Shown piece after piece: positions 1 through 11,663 of a stretch of 64,000 nt of DNA. Position numbers and translations under genes: made by a program. The stretch spans positions 1 through 64,000 of the forward strand of contig JAGEMR010000041.1 in assembly GCA_021030915.1 (NCBI GenBank), in the 5' to 3' direction. Source of the DNA: Astrothelium macrocarpum (lineage: Eukaryota > Ascomycota > Dothideomycetes > Trypetheliales > Trypetheliaceae). The number at the start of each line of letters is the position of its first letter. The stretch's first letter is position 1. A model generated the notes under the pieces. It saw only the letters and a list, made by a program, of their open reading frames with translations. It made no database searches and was not told the DNA's origin.

Positions 1-236
1 ATAAATAAAAATATCATATTTTATTATTATTATATTATTTATTTATTAAATTATTTAAAATAATTAAAAATATTAAAAAAAATATTAAAAAAATTTAAAT
101 CTAAAATATTATAATAAATATTGAAAATTTTTATAAAATTTTTTTAAAAATATATTTTTATATTATTAAAATTTAATACATCAAAAATTAAATTTAAAAT
201 ATTATGTTATTGTTGAGATATTTAAATTTAAAATAG
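1..236. repeat. AT-rich block, edge of a decayed repeat
   Basis: The first 236 bases are almost only A and T, with long A and T runs and no coding sequence. They change abruptly to balanced composition at about 237. This matches the two hAT elements further in and is the usual look of RIP-degraded repeats in ascomycetes. The block continues off the left edge, so its family cannot be named. I did not see the hAT terminal motif CAGGG at its right border, so it need not be another copy of those elements. Confidence 0.6.
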
Positions 237-931
237 GTGGTTGGGGTGGTTGGGGGTGTGCACGACGTGGGACCGTGCATGAGGTGGTGCACACCTCTAG
301 CATCAATGAATGCATCCACAAGCATGGCCATCAAGCTTGCTTTGGGTCAGTTGATCTCTAGATACCTTATAGAGACACCCACCAGTACCTCCGGAAACAA
401 ATGTTGTGCGCTGCGAGTGATACTTTCTTTTTACATGCGTTACAGAGGCCCTTGACATCTGTGATAAGCGTACTTCTTAAAAATACTCATTAGCCAAAAA
501 ATAATATGCTAAAGTGTCTTAGATGACGCCAAGGGTCATTCTAAAGTGTATGAGGGTAATTAATGTTCTTGCGACGCACATTCTTTTGTTATTGCAACCT
601 CTTTCGGAGCCTTGAATATTAATAACATCAGATTGCATCATTTTCAATTATGAGTGAAAGCCTCCAAAGTTTGGCCAATTCATTCTATGCTCTATTTGAC
701 TAAGCAAAACTTGTCATGACTTACGGGAAAGCAAAAATCCCGGAACCCACCCGAACTTTGGACCTGTGTCGAGAGGCTTCACAAGATATCTATATTTTGA
801 AACCCACTTTTAGCTTCCATGACTCAGGAAGCGTCCATGAAGGACTTGCTCAAACCGCCTGTTACGCCTAAGGAGTCTATCATATGCGTCGACAGTCCAG
901 CAATGATTTGACCATCCCTCAAGTTCTCCAC
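237..931. other. Intergenic, no gene recognised
   Basis: About 700 bases of balanced composition between the AT-rich block and the 3' end of the phosphomannomutase gene. Short open frames occur on both strands, but none has recognisable protein features. I see no RNA gene or clear regulatory site. Confidence 0.5.
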
Positions 932-1905
932 TTATAGATTGAATAACTCTTTTATCTGCTTTTCTGTATCTTCAGGGCTTGTAACCGCATGTCCAATTGT
1001 CCTCGGGTCACTATGAATCTCCCAGTCATTACCGCCTTCAAACGCCTTGTCCCCAAAGAAATGAATTGCTGTATATTCAACTCCGTCTGGACGGTCTTTC
1101 TCGGCCAATACATGCTGGAGACAATATGTCTTATCCCATCCATGCGGGAAAACGTCAAACGATATTTGTCCGCCAATTGAGTACCTGCCAAAGCCAAGTG
1201 AGCATTAACAAGCTTCCGTTCCGTTCTAAGAGCGAAAACAGTAAAACCTACGTGAGACCAAGGTCCGGAAATTCCTTCTTCAGCGCCTCCACCATCTTTT
1301 TCCGCAGCCCTGCCTCCTTGTCAAACGCCAAAAATTGCTCCCTCTCTTCTTGACTCGCATTCCTCCCCACAGGACTCACATTTATCATTCCATTCCGAAA
1401 CTCCACAAATGTCCCCCTCTTCACAGGTATTTCGTCATGATCCGCAATGAATCGGAGACAGAAGTTCACCAGCCGCTTGTACTTCTCTTCGCCAAGCCAA
1501 GCGATGAACGACTGCGACACCAGGGCCTCACCCATGCGATATGCAGTAAGACCATTTTCAGAGAAGCAGAAGTCGAAGAGAGATGTTACGGGGAGAGCGT
1601 TTGTGCCAAGTTGCTCTTGTGCTTTAGCAAGGTTCGAGCCGCTGACGTACCCAATAGCGACTTTGTGGCGGAGCGCAGAGAGGAGTTGGAGCATGGAGGG
1701 GCTGACGAGCTGGCATGGGTGAAAACGATGTTATTCGGAGTTCCAATTGGTTGCGGAAAAAACAAATCACACATTAGCGAAGGGTTGGACAGAGGTAACG
1801 TACTCTTCTCGCTGGGGTGAGCGTATCGTCGACATCGAAAAGGCAAATGGTGTTCGGTACCGGCCGTTGATTGAGCGGAGGGACGATGGTGCCCGCTTGG
1901 GCCAT
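932..1905 (-). CDS. SEC53: Phosphomannomutase (Sec53/Alg4 family)
   Basis: Converts mannose-6-phosphate to mannose-1-phosphate in the cytosol, feeding GDP-mannose for N- and O-glycosylation and GPI anchors. Three exons fit: 1905-1804, 1709-1252 and 1184-932, giving 270 residues, the usual family length. Exon 1 carries the HAD-type nucleophile motif FDVDDTLT (Asp24, Asp26). Exon 2 carries SGSN, FSENGLTAY, GEEKY and the block EFRNGMINVSPVGRNASQEE. Exon 3 has SIGGQISFDVFPHGWDK and HFFGDKAFEGGND, ending in ELFNL. Introns of 94 and 67 nt have standard borders, and both joins keep frame. The start gives MAQAG, close to the usual distance from the DxD motif. The gene is presumably essential and looks intact, although it lies only about 0.7 kb from an AT-rich repeat. 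Confidence 0.96.
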
Positions 1906-2292
1906 TGTGAAGTAATGGGGTGGGTTCGAAGCTTAGAGCGCTTGGGGAATGAGCTTTCCTTAATCTCAAGACTAAGAAGTCTTCAAGAAGAGTCTGTTTG
2001 CTCTTTGCATCTTTCATACACTAGTGCAACCTATCCACAACTACGCGTTAGTCGTGTTCGACCCTAGCGGATAGACAATATTCCGTTCCGAACCCGTTTA
2101 TGTTCCTTTGTCTCCTTTCTTTGCTCCCTTACAGCAGGAGCGGAACCTTGCTTTTGTTTTGCGTCGTTTCAAAGGAACCTTTGCCATACCTTAGGTATGC
2201 CCAATTCGAGTAAGATTCGAGATCGCATAGGACGTATCTCAATATAATTTAATGAAATCTGGACCCTTATTTGCAACAAGCAAATCATTGAA
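1906..2292. other. Intergenic, upstream of phosphomannomutase
   Basis: Holds the promoter side of the phosphomannomutase gene and the 3' flank of the HET gene, both on the minus strand. No further gene or motif is supported. Confidence 0.5.
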
Positions 2293-4401
2293 CTATACAA
2301 GCTCAATAGTACGAAAATCCAGATCTCTTTCGAGAGCCTCGCCATGCATGAATCCATGGACATAAGCACCGCCGACGACCTCAAATTGCTCCAAAATCTC
2401 TTGGCTTGCCGGGTTGTTCCCTTCTTTCTTCCTCAAGATCAGTGGCACTCGAAGTCCAGGAACAATCCATATAGTATCGCCAAGCCGGAGCGACTGCGAG
2501 CCTTTGCCAAGAAATCCTAATTTGGTCCTGAAAAGTCTCAGGCAGAGAGCGTGAGCAAAGCTGGTCTCGAAATCATCTGATTTACGCATATCGAGATCAT
2601 CGTAGCTGGCAGAGCCTGCAAGCCGTGATAAGCTCGTTATATCTGCGGGTGATGGGATAAGGTCTTCCCTTCCTCTCACTTCGTACAGGTCAGTCAGTTT
2701 CCGCAGTGTATTGGCTGCGTCCATATTGGTGTCTTTGTTTTGCTCGCAATATACAGCGTTCTTTCTGATCCAGTTAGAGAATTCGGATCTTGGTATTTCT
2801 GCCGGGCAGTTCCTACTTCTTGGGTCCGTGTCTGTAATCAGGGTTCTCCAAAATACATCCATTTTGGATTCGCCGGTATGGTAGATTGGGTCGAGACTCT
2901 GGATTATATCCAGCCACCGCGGGAAAGCCTTTTGCCTCTCAACACGCTGTTTGCTTTCTCCGGCAGCTACGATTTCATCAAGCCTGGCTCCTTGGATGGA
3001 AATTTGTCTCTGATCGTCGTGGATATACAGATAGCGCTGCAGATCGCCGCAGGCCCAAAACCTTCTATAGCCCGTGACACCAAGACCAATAGTTTTGGTG
3101 ATAGTCCAGTCAGGTACCCAGGAAGGCAAGTCTTGGTGATTTCGAAGCTCTTGACCCTCGGCATAAGCGAGGACAAGAAGATCCTTCGAGCCATGCAGCA
3201 TGGCTATTGCCGCGTTAGTAAATGCTTCAGGAATCGACATTTGGTAGTCGGGCTTTGGAACAAGAGACGCGTAATTTGAATGCTCTTTTGCAATACCATA
3301 CAAAGAGTATACCTTGTCTATCTCATGTTTACATTCATAACGTCGTGATCGAATTAAACCGTAAAGAAGCGCGTCGTCACCCCTTTGTAAGGATCTCCTG
3401 GCAGCTTTGAGCTTGGCAGGCCCGTTGAGATGAGATCTGATTACAAGACCACCAAGGAACTCCGCATCCTTAAAAGCTCGGGTCCAGACACTCTTGGCTA
3501 GGTAGCCCGAGACAATCTCTAATTTTTCCCAGCTGATCTTGCTTGAAGCGAGGTCTCCGCAAAAGACAACCAAATTCTTTGCAAGAAGGACTTCTTGGAT
3601 TGTCCAAGCTCTGACAAACCACCTTCTGCTGAAGAAGATGGCCAACGATATCCAGTAAGTCCGATCAGCATAATTCCCAATGAGATTTCGAGTATTGTCT
3701 GTGGTCAATGTATCTGGACGAATCTGCCTTCGTTGTTCATCTGTCATTCTGTAGAGACAATTTATAAGGTCTGACGCTGCCTGAACATGCCCATCGTCTG
3801 GGCCAAGCCACACAAGGACGTTCCGCGCAGAGCTGTAGATCCTTCCCATCAAGTTGACTTGCATTGACTTTTCAAGCTCATCCGTTTGATTGATACAGAT
3901 CGCGTCGATCCAGATATTACGAGCCTGAATTGTTTTAGTGTCAAGCCAGACATGATCAAAAGAACGCGTTTCTATAAGCCCATCAAACAATCGAGATAAT
4001 TATATACGAAACCGAGATCTACTGAGGAAACCTAGTGACTAAGGATGGAACGAACTCCAAAGGCTCAGGGCAAGGCAAGGTGAAGCCTGTGGCAAATGGG
4101 CACACGGCCTTACCTGGACGTCAGACTCATATGCAAGTCGGCGTAAGAATTGAAACAAATTGCTGTGTACTATGAATGATCTCCCTCCAATTTCAATCTC
4201 GGAACCAGCTTTTTCTGACGTAGCTGAGAAGGGTAAAGCCCATGTATACGAAAGTGCGCAGTAACTGGGAAGATATTCAAAACTGGCTTGCATCAAATGA
4301 CCCCTGATCTTTCTATCGCTTTGCAGCGGCTCCAAGGTAAATATTCGAAAACGGTCGTCCGATATATTCTCATAGATGTATTCAGATAAGCGTGGTGGCA
4401 T
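2293..4401 (-). CDS. HET-domain (heterokaryon incompatibility) protein
   Basis: Two exons, 4401-4114 and 3924-2293, give 639 residues. The 189-nt intron is long for this window. Its donor GTAAGG follows LAYESDVQ, and its acceptor ATTCAG precedes ARNIWIDAICINQ, in phase. The N-terminal third shows the three HET signatures: YCALSYTW, IWIDAICINQ, and VLVWLGPDD with the following WFVRAWTIQEVLLA. The rest is the poorly conserved tail typical of this family, including YGIAKEH and WVPDW. HET proteins mediate non-self recognition and can trigger cell death when incompatible strains fuse; the partner of this one is unknown. There is no transmembrane segment and no NACHT or repeat region. The frame is open throughout, so it may be functional. 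HET genes are often numerous in accessory regions, as here. Confidence 0.9.
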
Positions 4402-4859
4402 GGTGCCATGAGCCGCAAGTCAATTTACAGTTTGATAGTAAGATAGGTAAATGGAGTCATGTGCGCGCTTGGGTGTCTCTATTTAGGTTGACTCGTAGAT
4501 ATGAACTAATTTGTAGAAGACTTTGGATATGTCTTTCTATTGAAAATTGCTGGCGGTTACTTGGTTCCAGTATTAACAAAATAGGGAGGAAATGCATGGT
4601 CGATTAAGAAGCAAAGCTATTTTAAGACCGTGGTGGAATCGGCCGGAAGAAAGCGGCGTTGGAGGCCTAAAATCCAGTTGTACAGTTCCCGGCCCTTACA
4701 CAACTCATTCTGACCAATTCTCGTTCAGGATACTGTATGGTCTCTTTTTAAGCCAACTAGGGCGACTCGATAGTCTTCATCCATGAAACAAGCTACCAGA
4801 GTGCACTGATCAGTCTCTGTCTTCCACTCCTTACCGTAGTTCCGTTCTGTCTTCCCAGG
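4402..4859. other. Intergenic, divergent promoter region
   Basis: 458 bases between the divergent starts of the HET gene and the phosphoglycerate-mutase-family gene. It must hold both promoters. I recognise no specific element. Confidence 0.5.
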
Positions 4860-5861
4860 ATGTATTCACAAGCATCAGCAACGAAGCAGAAGCAGCTCCG
4901 GTATGTCTCAGGCTTCTTCAAACACGATACTCAACCGATGGGCCCTGATTTCCGAGCCGTACGTATTGTATCTAGCGAACATGTGCAAAACTCAAACTCC
5001 GTCCTAAAACTGCTCCTAGAAAACTCTACCAGGCTTAGGCTTGTTAGATCGGGAATACGAGACAGATGAAGACTTTGATCCGCAACACAAGAGCGCTCAA
5101 TGGGAGCGCTTCGAGTATTATCTAGCACATCTGAACAAGGTGAACAGTAAAGTCCATTACAAACTGTTCTATATTGCACGCCATGGACAAAGTGTTCATA
5201 ATGTTGTGGAGCGTGAGGTGGGCAGAGATGAATGGGAGGTTGGTGCATCCTCATCACGCATCGGATGTCGTTGATTTTGCTCCTCCAGCGGCACTGGTCA
5301 CAACTAGATGGCGATGGTACGAAAAAGTGGGTTGACGCACATCTGACCGAAAAAGGCGTCAAGCAAGCCTTGGATCTTCGCGACTTCTGGGATGAGGCTT
5401 TCACCAAGTTGAAGCTCCCTCGGCCACAGAGATATTACACCAGCCCACTTGCGCGATGCTTGGAAACCACACATCACATGTTCTCGCAGCTAGAGCACTT
5501 CGAACCGAGGCCTTTCCGGCCGGTCATCAAAGAAGCCATGAGAGAGCGTTTCGGCGTGCATACGTGTAACAAACGTAGCACTCGTACTTGGATCAAATCC
5601 ATACATGCGGATTGGGAGATCGAGCCGGGATTTACAGAGACTGATGAGCTATGGCTACCGGATCGAAGAGAAACGGAAGAAGAGCTCAAGGCCCGGTTCG
5701 CAAACCTGCTCCAAGAAATCTTTCTCAACGAGGACGCAACTGTCATCTCCCTTACCCTGCATTCATGGGCTATTCGAGGCCTTTACGAGGCAATTGGACA
5801 TCCCAATATCTGGCCTGATGCTGGTCATGTTGCTCCGCTTCTCATTCGCGCAGAGGGATGA
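4860..5861 (+). CDS. Histidine phosphatase / phosphoglycerate mutase family protein
   Basis: Three exons (4860-4962, 5033-5238, 5289-5861) give 293 residues. Both introns (70 and 50 nt) have GT-AG borders, and the joins restore the pattern of fungal PMU1-like proteins: RLGLLDREYETDED after the first intron, and EVGRDEWE joined to RHWSQLDGDG after the second. The catalytic RHG motif is at residues 84-86 (YIARHGQSVHN). Further elements are HLTEKGVKQA, YTSPLARCLET, a conserved MRERFGVHTCNKR block and the second catalytic His near residue 261 (TLHSWAIRG). The protein is probably a cytosolic phosphomonoesterase rather than a glycolytic mutase, as this fungal subgroup generally has no shown mutase role. 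The substrate cannot be told from sequence. No signal peptide is visible. Confidence 0.88.
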
Positions 5862-6576
5862 TAAAGCCTGCAGTAAAGAGTAAACTCCACGCCATGTCAA
5901 ATATATCCGCGTAACACGCCGTCCATCCTGTGACGTAAACAAGAATCCAGGACTTCCTTCTTCCGATACTCTCATCGCACCGCTCAGCTTTATGCGACTT
6001 GCCTTACGACCTTCCTCTGCTTTCAGAGAGCACCGAATGTAAGCATTCCGATAACCCAGGCGCCGGAGAGGCATGGATAAATCGTGTAGATGGTATAACT
6101 ACACAGTCTTGGACAAAAGACTATCAGCGTTCGTCTGCCCTTGCGATCTGAAGGTTAAAAATATCAGGTAGTGCGCTGTGTGCTGTAGAATCGAGCACCC
6201 GTCTTCGTCCGATCAATTGTCGGTTCAGGTGATGTATTACGCGATCGCAAGACCAGACGTAAGATTCTTTTTTTTTTCTTGAATGCAACAAAATATCACG
6301 ACTTTCTTGAAGTTGCAAAGCCCCTTTACGTCTTTAATTAGTGTTGGCTGTGCGTATCGCCGCCGTCGGGAGAATGGAATGATGAAGTATACGTGACCTG
6401 AGTATCGAGTGCCAATCCCACTTTTCGTCCCAGCGACTATTTTCTTCCGTATTTCCATTTATTCTTATTTTCATTCGGGCTATCTTTCTTTTTTTCCTTT
6501 CTTTTTTTGTTTTCATAGCCCCACTTCCAAATAAAAGTTGGTCCGTGGAGATTTATCCGTGTTTCTCTGTAAAACA
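5862..6576. other. Intergenic, upstream of small secreted protein
   Basis: 715 bases. The last 120 bases are strongly T-rich on the + strand (runs around 6270-6280 and 6485-6515), a common feature of fungal promoters. No gene recognised. Confidence 0.45.
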
Positions 6577-7071
6577 ATGAAAGCATTATCTAATCAGTTG
6601 ATAATTTGTTTTTTTCTAATGGCCGTTCCTTTGAACGCCCAATCCAACTCTGGTCCTCAAAAACGTGACGAGACCTTGGTCGAGCGTGGCGGAAAGTTAT
6701 TCAAATATCGAATTTCGAACTGCCCACAACCCCACTATCCTACGTATTCTACGTATAAAGGAGCGACTTGCAATGGTGCATCTTCATGGGTACTGACCTG
6801 CGCTACGGATGACCCCGAGTATGAACAAAAGTTTGAAGGAGATTGTCTCCCTGGTTGGATATGTGAACACAAACCCGGACATGAATATTTTTATGCCCAA
6901 GCTTGGTGCAAAATTCCTGAGTATCATGTCGAAATAGCATTCGTTCCTCATCCACCTTCCAATATCGGACGACCTTTACTTGGCACCACATCTTCAACCA
7001 CTAACGTACCTCCGAGCACTACAACGACCACTAATGTTGAGAGGACGTTCTGTTCACACAGCAAATGTTGA
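6577..7071 (+). CDS. Small cysteine-rich secreted protein, candidate effector
   Basis: Single-exon frame of 164 residues starting at MKALSNQ. The codons upstream of this ATG would only add a non-hydrophobic leader, so this start is preferred because it places a signal peptide first: IICFFLMAVPLNA with a likely cut after NAQ. A dibasic KR at about 29-30 could be a Kex2 site. The mature part has eight cysteines (in SNCPQ, ATCNG, LTCAT, GDCLP, WICEH, AWCKI and the final TFCSHSKC), followed before the end by a Thr/Ser-rich stretch around 140-155. I recognise no domain. Size, secretion signal, even cysteine number and a position 1.1 kb from a transposon all fit a lineage-specific effector, but function is not shown. 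Confidence 0.75.
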   Translation: MKALSNQLIICFFLMAVPLNAQSNSGPQKRDETLVERGGKLFKYRISNCPQPHYPTYSTYKGATCNGASSWVLTCATDDPEYEQKFEGDCLPGWICEHKPGHEYFYAQAWCKIPEYHVEIAFVPHPPSNIGRPLLGTTSSTTNVPPSTTTTTNVERTFCSHSKC

Positions 7072-8168
7072 AAGAAGGCGGTAGGCTTACGCTTTCACGT
7101 TCGATATTAACCTTGCTGTTGGGGCGAGTTTCGGGGTTGCATGCCAGTGCTCTATCAATTTTGTGCCATTGCGGTCCGTCTAAGCAGACTATCTGAACAA
7201 AATCGAAGCCGCATAGCCTATGATGGCTACTCGTAATATAGCCTGTCTATTCCCCGGAGAGTCTATCATTTGGTTTTTCATTTCGAATCCACTCAGCTTT
7301 TAGTTTATACATACCTTCACTCGTCTGTTTGTTTTTCCGAGTCAGTTTGTTGAATTAGACTGGTTCCTGGACTTAAAAATTTTCGGTGGGGGAAGAAACA
7401 AAGGCCACGTTTCCAGATACTCTTTCATCTTCTACCTAGCTACCGTGCATATCGAGGTTCGGGCGAGGTGCTGTTGATAGGAGATGTGGATGGGAATCGA
7501 CGAAGAAAGTGCTGTGTGAAGCTTCAATAGTGAGTAATCCAGCATCCTACAGGCCGTTGGATTTGTTGAGATGTTGAGAGATTATTCATCATCTTGTGGT
7601 TACAAAGGACGGTAACGAGTGCTTTCGCTACCCTGAAAGCCACGTCGTCACTGTTGAAAGATGCCGAGAATAACGTCAAAATTAAGTTCAAATAAGCTTT
7701 GTGGACCAGATAGAACATTTATGAGCCACCCACCCACCCGGATTTTGCACCGATTGGTCCCATCATTACATTCTCACCAGCTTCAAGGAAAGCCTTGGGC
7801 AGCAGTTCCACAGTCACCTAATTTGTCACTAGCATGTTGATCCAATCGGTCACTAATGTGTATATCCCAATGTTCGCGACATCGTTGATCCATGTTCCAC
7901 TCAGTTGGCCACAATAGGCCCAGAAAGCCGTCAGCAACTTTATCTAAGCAAACTTCCCCAACAAAATGCAAATTAGACAGCTTATGAACTATTACTCAAC
8001 CTGCCCATGCCTTTTTCAACACTTGCTATTTATAATTGAACCACACATTATGGACACTGGATGCGGAAGATATTCCATATCTCCAGATTGAATTCTGATG
8101 CGATAGATTTGTTTCAAAAACCAGTACACAACTTCGATTCCTTGCCACGCTGGTTACCTAAAACCGAG
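7072..8168. other. Intergenic up to the first hAT element
   Basis: About 1.1 kb of normal composition. Short frames on both strands show nothing recognisable. The last 130 bases are open in the frame that continues past the hAT insertion site; see the fragment at 10855-11202. Confidence 0.45.
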
Positions 8169-8176
8169 TCTTCCAG
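8169..8176. repeat. Target-site duplication, left copy (hAT-1)
   Basis: TCTTCCAG immediately before the left inverted repeat. The identical octamer follows the right end at 10847-10854. An 8-bp duplication is the hallmark of hAT insertion. Confidence 0.95.
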
Positions 8177-8196
8177 CAGGGGTCGGAAGGATCATT
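8177..8196 (+). repeat. Left terminal inverted repeat of hAT-1
   Basis: Twenty bases beginning CAGGGGTCGG, identical to the reverse complement of 10827-10846. Unlike the interior, the ends keep many G and C residues. Confidence 0.95.
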
Positions 8197-10826
8197 AAGG
8201 TATGGCATCATTATGCAGGATTCTGGATTATTTGGATAGCATAGGATAGCATAATAATCCTGGATTATCCAGGGGTATATCCGATAATTCCGATTTTATT
8301 TTAATTACCGAAATTTAATTTTAATATTAAAAAATTCTTTCATTTGATTTTTGTGTAAAATATATTATTTATAATGGATTTTAATTCTGAAATTTTTTTT
8401 GTTATTTTTTCTGAAATTTTTAATATATAAAAATCTGAAAAAAAGATTTCAGATTTTCATCAGTATATCCGTGATTCATGTGAAAATGAACCAATTAGAC
8501 AAAACGGATGATTATTTTTTTATTATAATTAAAAAAATTATTTATATATATCGAATATTAATACAAATTTTCGGTATTATATTATAATATATGATATTAT
8601 TAATGAAATTTGTATTTTTCGTGCGAAAGAAATTTCATATATTCAATTTATATAATTATATAAAAAGGTTATGAATGATATATACGAAATGGATGAATTT
8701 GAAATTCTGATATTAAAAAGAATTTTTAATAAAAATATTTTCAGAAAAATACTGGTCAATCTGATTATCGTATAAAATCTTCTATTTCAATTATTTGAAT
8801 GGTCAGAATTTTATATAATTTATTTAATTCTGAATTTTATATCAATTTCAGTGATTCATTCAAATGATAAAAATCTTATTTTTCTTATTCAAAAATAATA
8901 TAATTATCAATAAAATATTATATGAAAAAATTTTCAATCTGTATTTATAAATATCCATTTTTTTATTGATATCTGAATTTCATCGAATAATTTCCTTTTT
9001 TTTATAATTTATATTCATTATATGAATAATGAAATGAAATTTCAGAATATTTTTTTTATTTTTCGTATAATAATTGGATATTTAAAAAAGAATCAATAGA
9101 AATTCATTCTTCCGGTATTTTAAAAATATGGGATCATATAAAAATTTGATATTCTGATCACAGATAATTCAAATATAAATAATATTTTCTATTTTACGAT
9201 GAATAAATATATAAAAAAATAAGATATTAATTGGAATTTATAAAAATAAAGAATTCATTATCAAAAATATATTATCAATTTCATTGTATAAGATTTTTTA
9301 TTCAAAAATTTTCTTGATCTAATAATATTTGAATCATACGATTAAAAAAAAAATAAAAATATAAATTTGAATGAAAAATAGATAAAAAAAAAGGCAGATC
9401 AGTTTTATATATTTGGAATTTTTAGAAAATTTCATAATATTGTTATTCATAATCGCAATTCGCTATTTCATTCGATGGAATTTAAACGAATAATTGGAAA
9501 AATGATCCCATTGAATAATCGAACGAAATGGAATTTCTGATTCTTTCTTTTTAATATAATTTTAAAACACGAAATCAATATTAATGAATACATTAAATTT
9601 CATTTTGATATTCTATTATCCGATATTCTCAATATATATAAATAAAATCAATTTTATATAATTTATATCTTTTTGGAATTATTTTATTATATAATATTTG
9701 AAATATAAGATCATAAAACACGTTTGAATAAAATTCTTTTAATAATAGATATTTTATTCATATATATAAAGAATTCTTTGGTATAAAATCTAATCTTATT
9801 CGTACGAAATTTTATTAATAAAAAATAAAAATGAATACAAAAAATTTAATAAAAAATTTATCATATAAATTCATAAATATTGGAAGAAATATCGGAAATA
9901 TTATCAATATTCAAATAATTTATCATATTATACGATAATATTTATATTTTATTCAAATAATCGTATAAAATATATCAAAAAAATCTGACAAAAAAATTAA
10001 AAAAAGATAATTTTATATAAAATTAAATCTTTTTAATATTAATTCAAAAATATTTATAATATTTCTGAATTTATTTCGTATATTAATATCCAAAATCAAA
10101 TTTTATCAGAATAATAAATCCAATTAAATATATATAATAAAATCTATATAAATATACGAAATAAAATTGAAATAAAAAAACAAATAAAAAATGAATATGA
10201 AAAATATTATAATAAAATACCGTATAATATTGGAAATATAACAATTTTATAATAATGATATTAAAATTAATAATAAAAATATTGGTCATTTTTTTCATAT
10301 TTTATAATAAAAATATTCTTCATTTTAATAATGAATGATGAATCTGAAAGAATTTTTTCATATATATATCGTACGATTTCATAAAAAAGAATGATTCTTA
10401 ATCTAATGAATATTGAAAAAATTGAATATTTAAAAAATTAGATTCGAAAAGAAATATCAAGAATTGAATATTTATATAATGAATAAAAATAAATATCTTT
10501 TTTATTAATTTATTGTATAATATATATAAAATTTTTTATATAAAACGTAAAATTTGTAATTAAATTTATATTATGGAAGCGTTTTTTTTTTTTTTAAAAT
10601 TTTCAAATGAGAATATAATAATTTATAAATTTATCAGTTATTTATAGATTTTATACGAATATTTTTAATATATTTATTTAATGAATAGAACATCATATAA
10701 AACTTTTTGGACGGCTGATATATGTAGATCTAATTTGATTTAGAAATGGGCCTGGGATGATCCTTAATATTAGGATAATTATCCAGATCCTATGCTATCC
10801 AGCTATTATGCTATGCTATGCGATCC

Positions 10827-10846
10827 AATGATCCTTCCGACCCCTG
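10827..10846 (-). repeat. Right terminal inverted repeat of hAT-1
   Basis: Reverse complement of the left repeat over 20 bases, ending CCGACCCCTG. Just inside it (10795-10825) is a tandem run of CTATG words that mirrors the left subterminal motifs. Confidence 0.95.
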
Positions 10847-10854
10847 TCTTCCAG
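10847..10854. repeat. Target-site duplication, right copy (hAT-1)
   Basis: Second copy of TCTTCCAG, identical to 8169-8176. Confidence 0.95.
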
Positions 10855-11202
10855 TCACCGGAGATTGCAGGAAAACTTGTCACCTGCGACGGTGAGAGAT
10901 ATAATTCGCTGCATGTCTCGCTGAGAGACTTTTAACAGTAGTAAAGAAAAATAATCTTAACATTTGTCTTCCAACAGATTGGTGATGAACTTTTGCGCTT
11001 GTCGCCGCTCAAAATGGCATTATGTCCTCCCAACGAGGCAAGCGGCAAATCTTTATCTCTCGCTGTCGCGGATGACATTTCTTATTACGGCCACTTGTGT
11101 AGCTTTGAGATTAGGCTAGGTCTGAAGTTTGAATCATATCACTTGTTTCTACAAGAAGATCATGGGCTGTTTTTAGGACATTTGTCGGAAATTAGTCGAT
11201 GA
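10855..11202 (+). pseudogene. Possible gene fragment interrupted by hAT-1
   Basis: A convincing fungal intron lies at about 10898-10978: donor GTGAGA and acceptor CTTCCAACAG. It is followed by an open frame to 11202 (GDELLRLSPLKMALCPPN, then SYYGHLCSFEIRLG). Its phase matches the frame that, on the other side of the transposon, is open from about 8045 to 8168. Removing the element and one octamer would therefore leave an uninterrupted frame over the insertion site. I recognise no family and see no signal peptide, so this may be chance. The 3' limit is the stop at 11202. Confidence 0.25.
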
Positions 11203-11570
11203 TGTACTTGTCTCTTTTTAACTTTCAATACGTCTAATGTACAAATTTCCCTTGTGCGACAAAGATCTTTTGTCTCGTACTACGATAGTCTAAATAGACC
11301 AGTGCATGATTCAATCTTCCGAGGTAGAAGGAAAACCTGGGAAAGCAATTCCATCTCCAAGTGGGCAACGCACGATGCCGTCGAAGGCAATTAGATCTTA
11401 CGGATAGCCGCATCAGTGGCGACTTGTTGAATGTTTCGGCTAGTGGGTCGAAAGCTATTTTAATGAATTGTAGAGGGCGGGCCACAAAATCGAATGTAAG
11501 ATTTTCTTGGGGTCAATAGAACTGAAGCTGAAATCTGCGTATGCTCGAACTTTGCCACTCCGTGCTTCTA
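11203..11570. other. Intergenic between the gene fragment and the Fot1-like element
   Basis: 368 bases of normal composition with no recognisable gene. Confidence 0.45.
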
Positions 11571-11572
11571 TA

Positions 11573-11613
11573 CCCGTTCTCCCCACCTTGTGCAAGCCAC
11601 CACCTCTCGCAAG
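11573..11613 (+). repeat. Left terminal inverted repeat of the Fot1-like element
   Basis: Forty-one bases, 37 identical to the reverse complement of 13686-13726. The repeat contains an internal near-duplication of CCACCTTGTGCAAG, more complete in the right copy. Such doubled motifs often serve as transposase binding sites; that role is inferred. Confidence 0.9.
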
Positions 11614-11663
11614 CGTATTTCGGATCTCGACCTTCAACTTCAACAACCTCCAACTCCATCACC

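Larger units (their letters stand above)
8177..10846 (+). mobile_element. hAT-type DNA transposon hAT-1, RIP-degraded
   Basis: A 2,670-bp element bounded by 20-bp perfect inverted repeats starting CAGGGGTCGGAAGG and flanked by the 8-bp duplication TCTTCCAG. The interior is almost entirely A/T and packed with stop codons, as expected from heavy RIP. Near 8370-8740 on the + strand, broken translation (DFNSEIFFV, HQYIRDS, YIRNG) parallels the slightly better preserved N-terminal frame of the second hAT element, including a YEMDEFEILILK-like segment in place of YEMNELEKLVLK. Subterminal copies of GGATAGCATA-type words occur inverted near both ends. No intact transposase remains, so the element is not autonomous. 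The strand follows this transposase remnant. Confidence 0.93.

Noticed and set aside
1..236. Possible third hAT copy
   Set aside because: The right border lacks the CAGGG-type terminus and an 8-bp duplication cannot be tested at the window edge.
8399..10298. Short frames inside the A/T interior of hAT-1
   Set aside because: Ile/Tyr/Phe/Lys/Asn-only translations expected from A/T-rich DNA; not independent genes.
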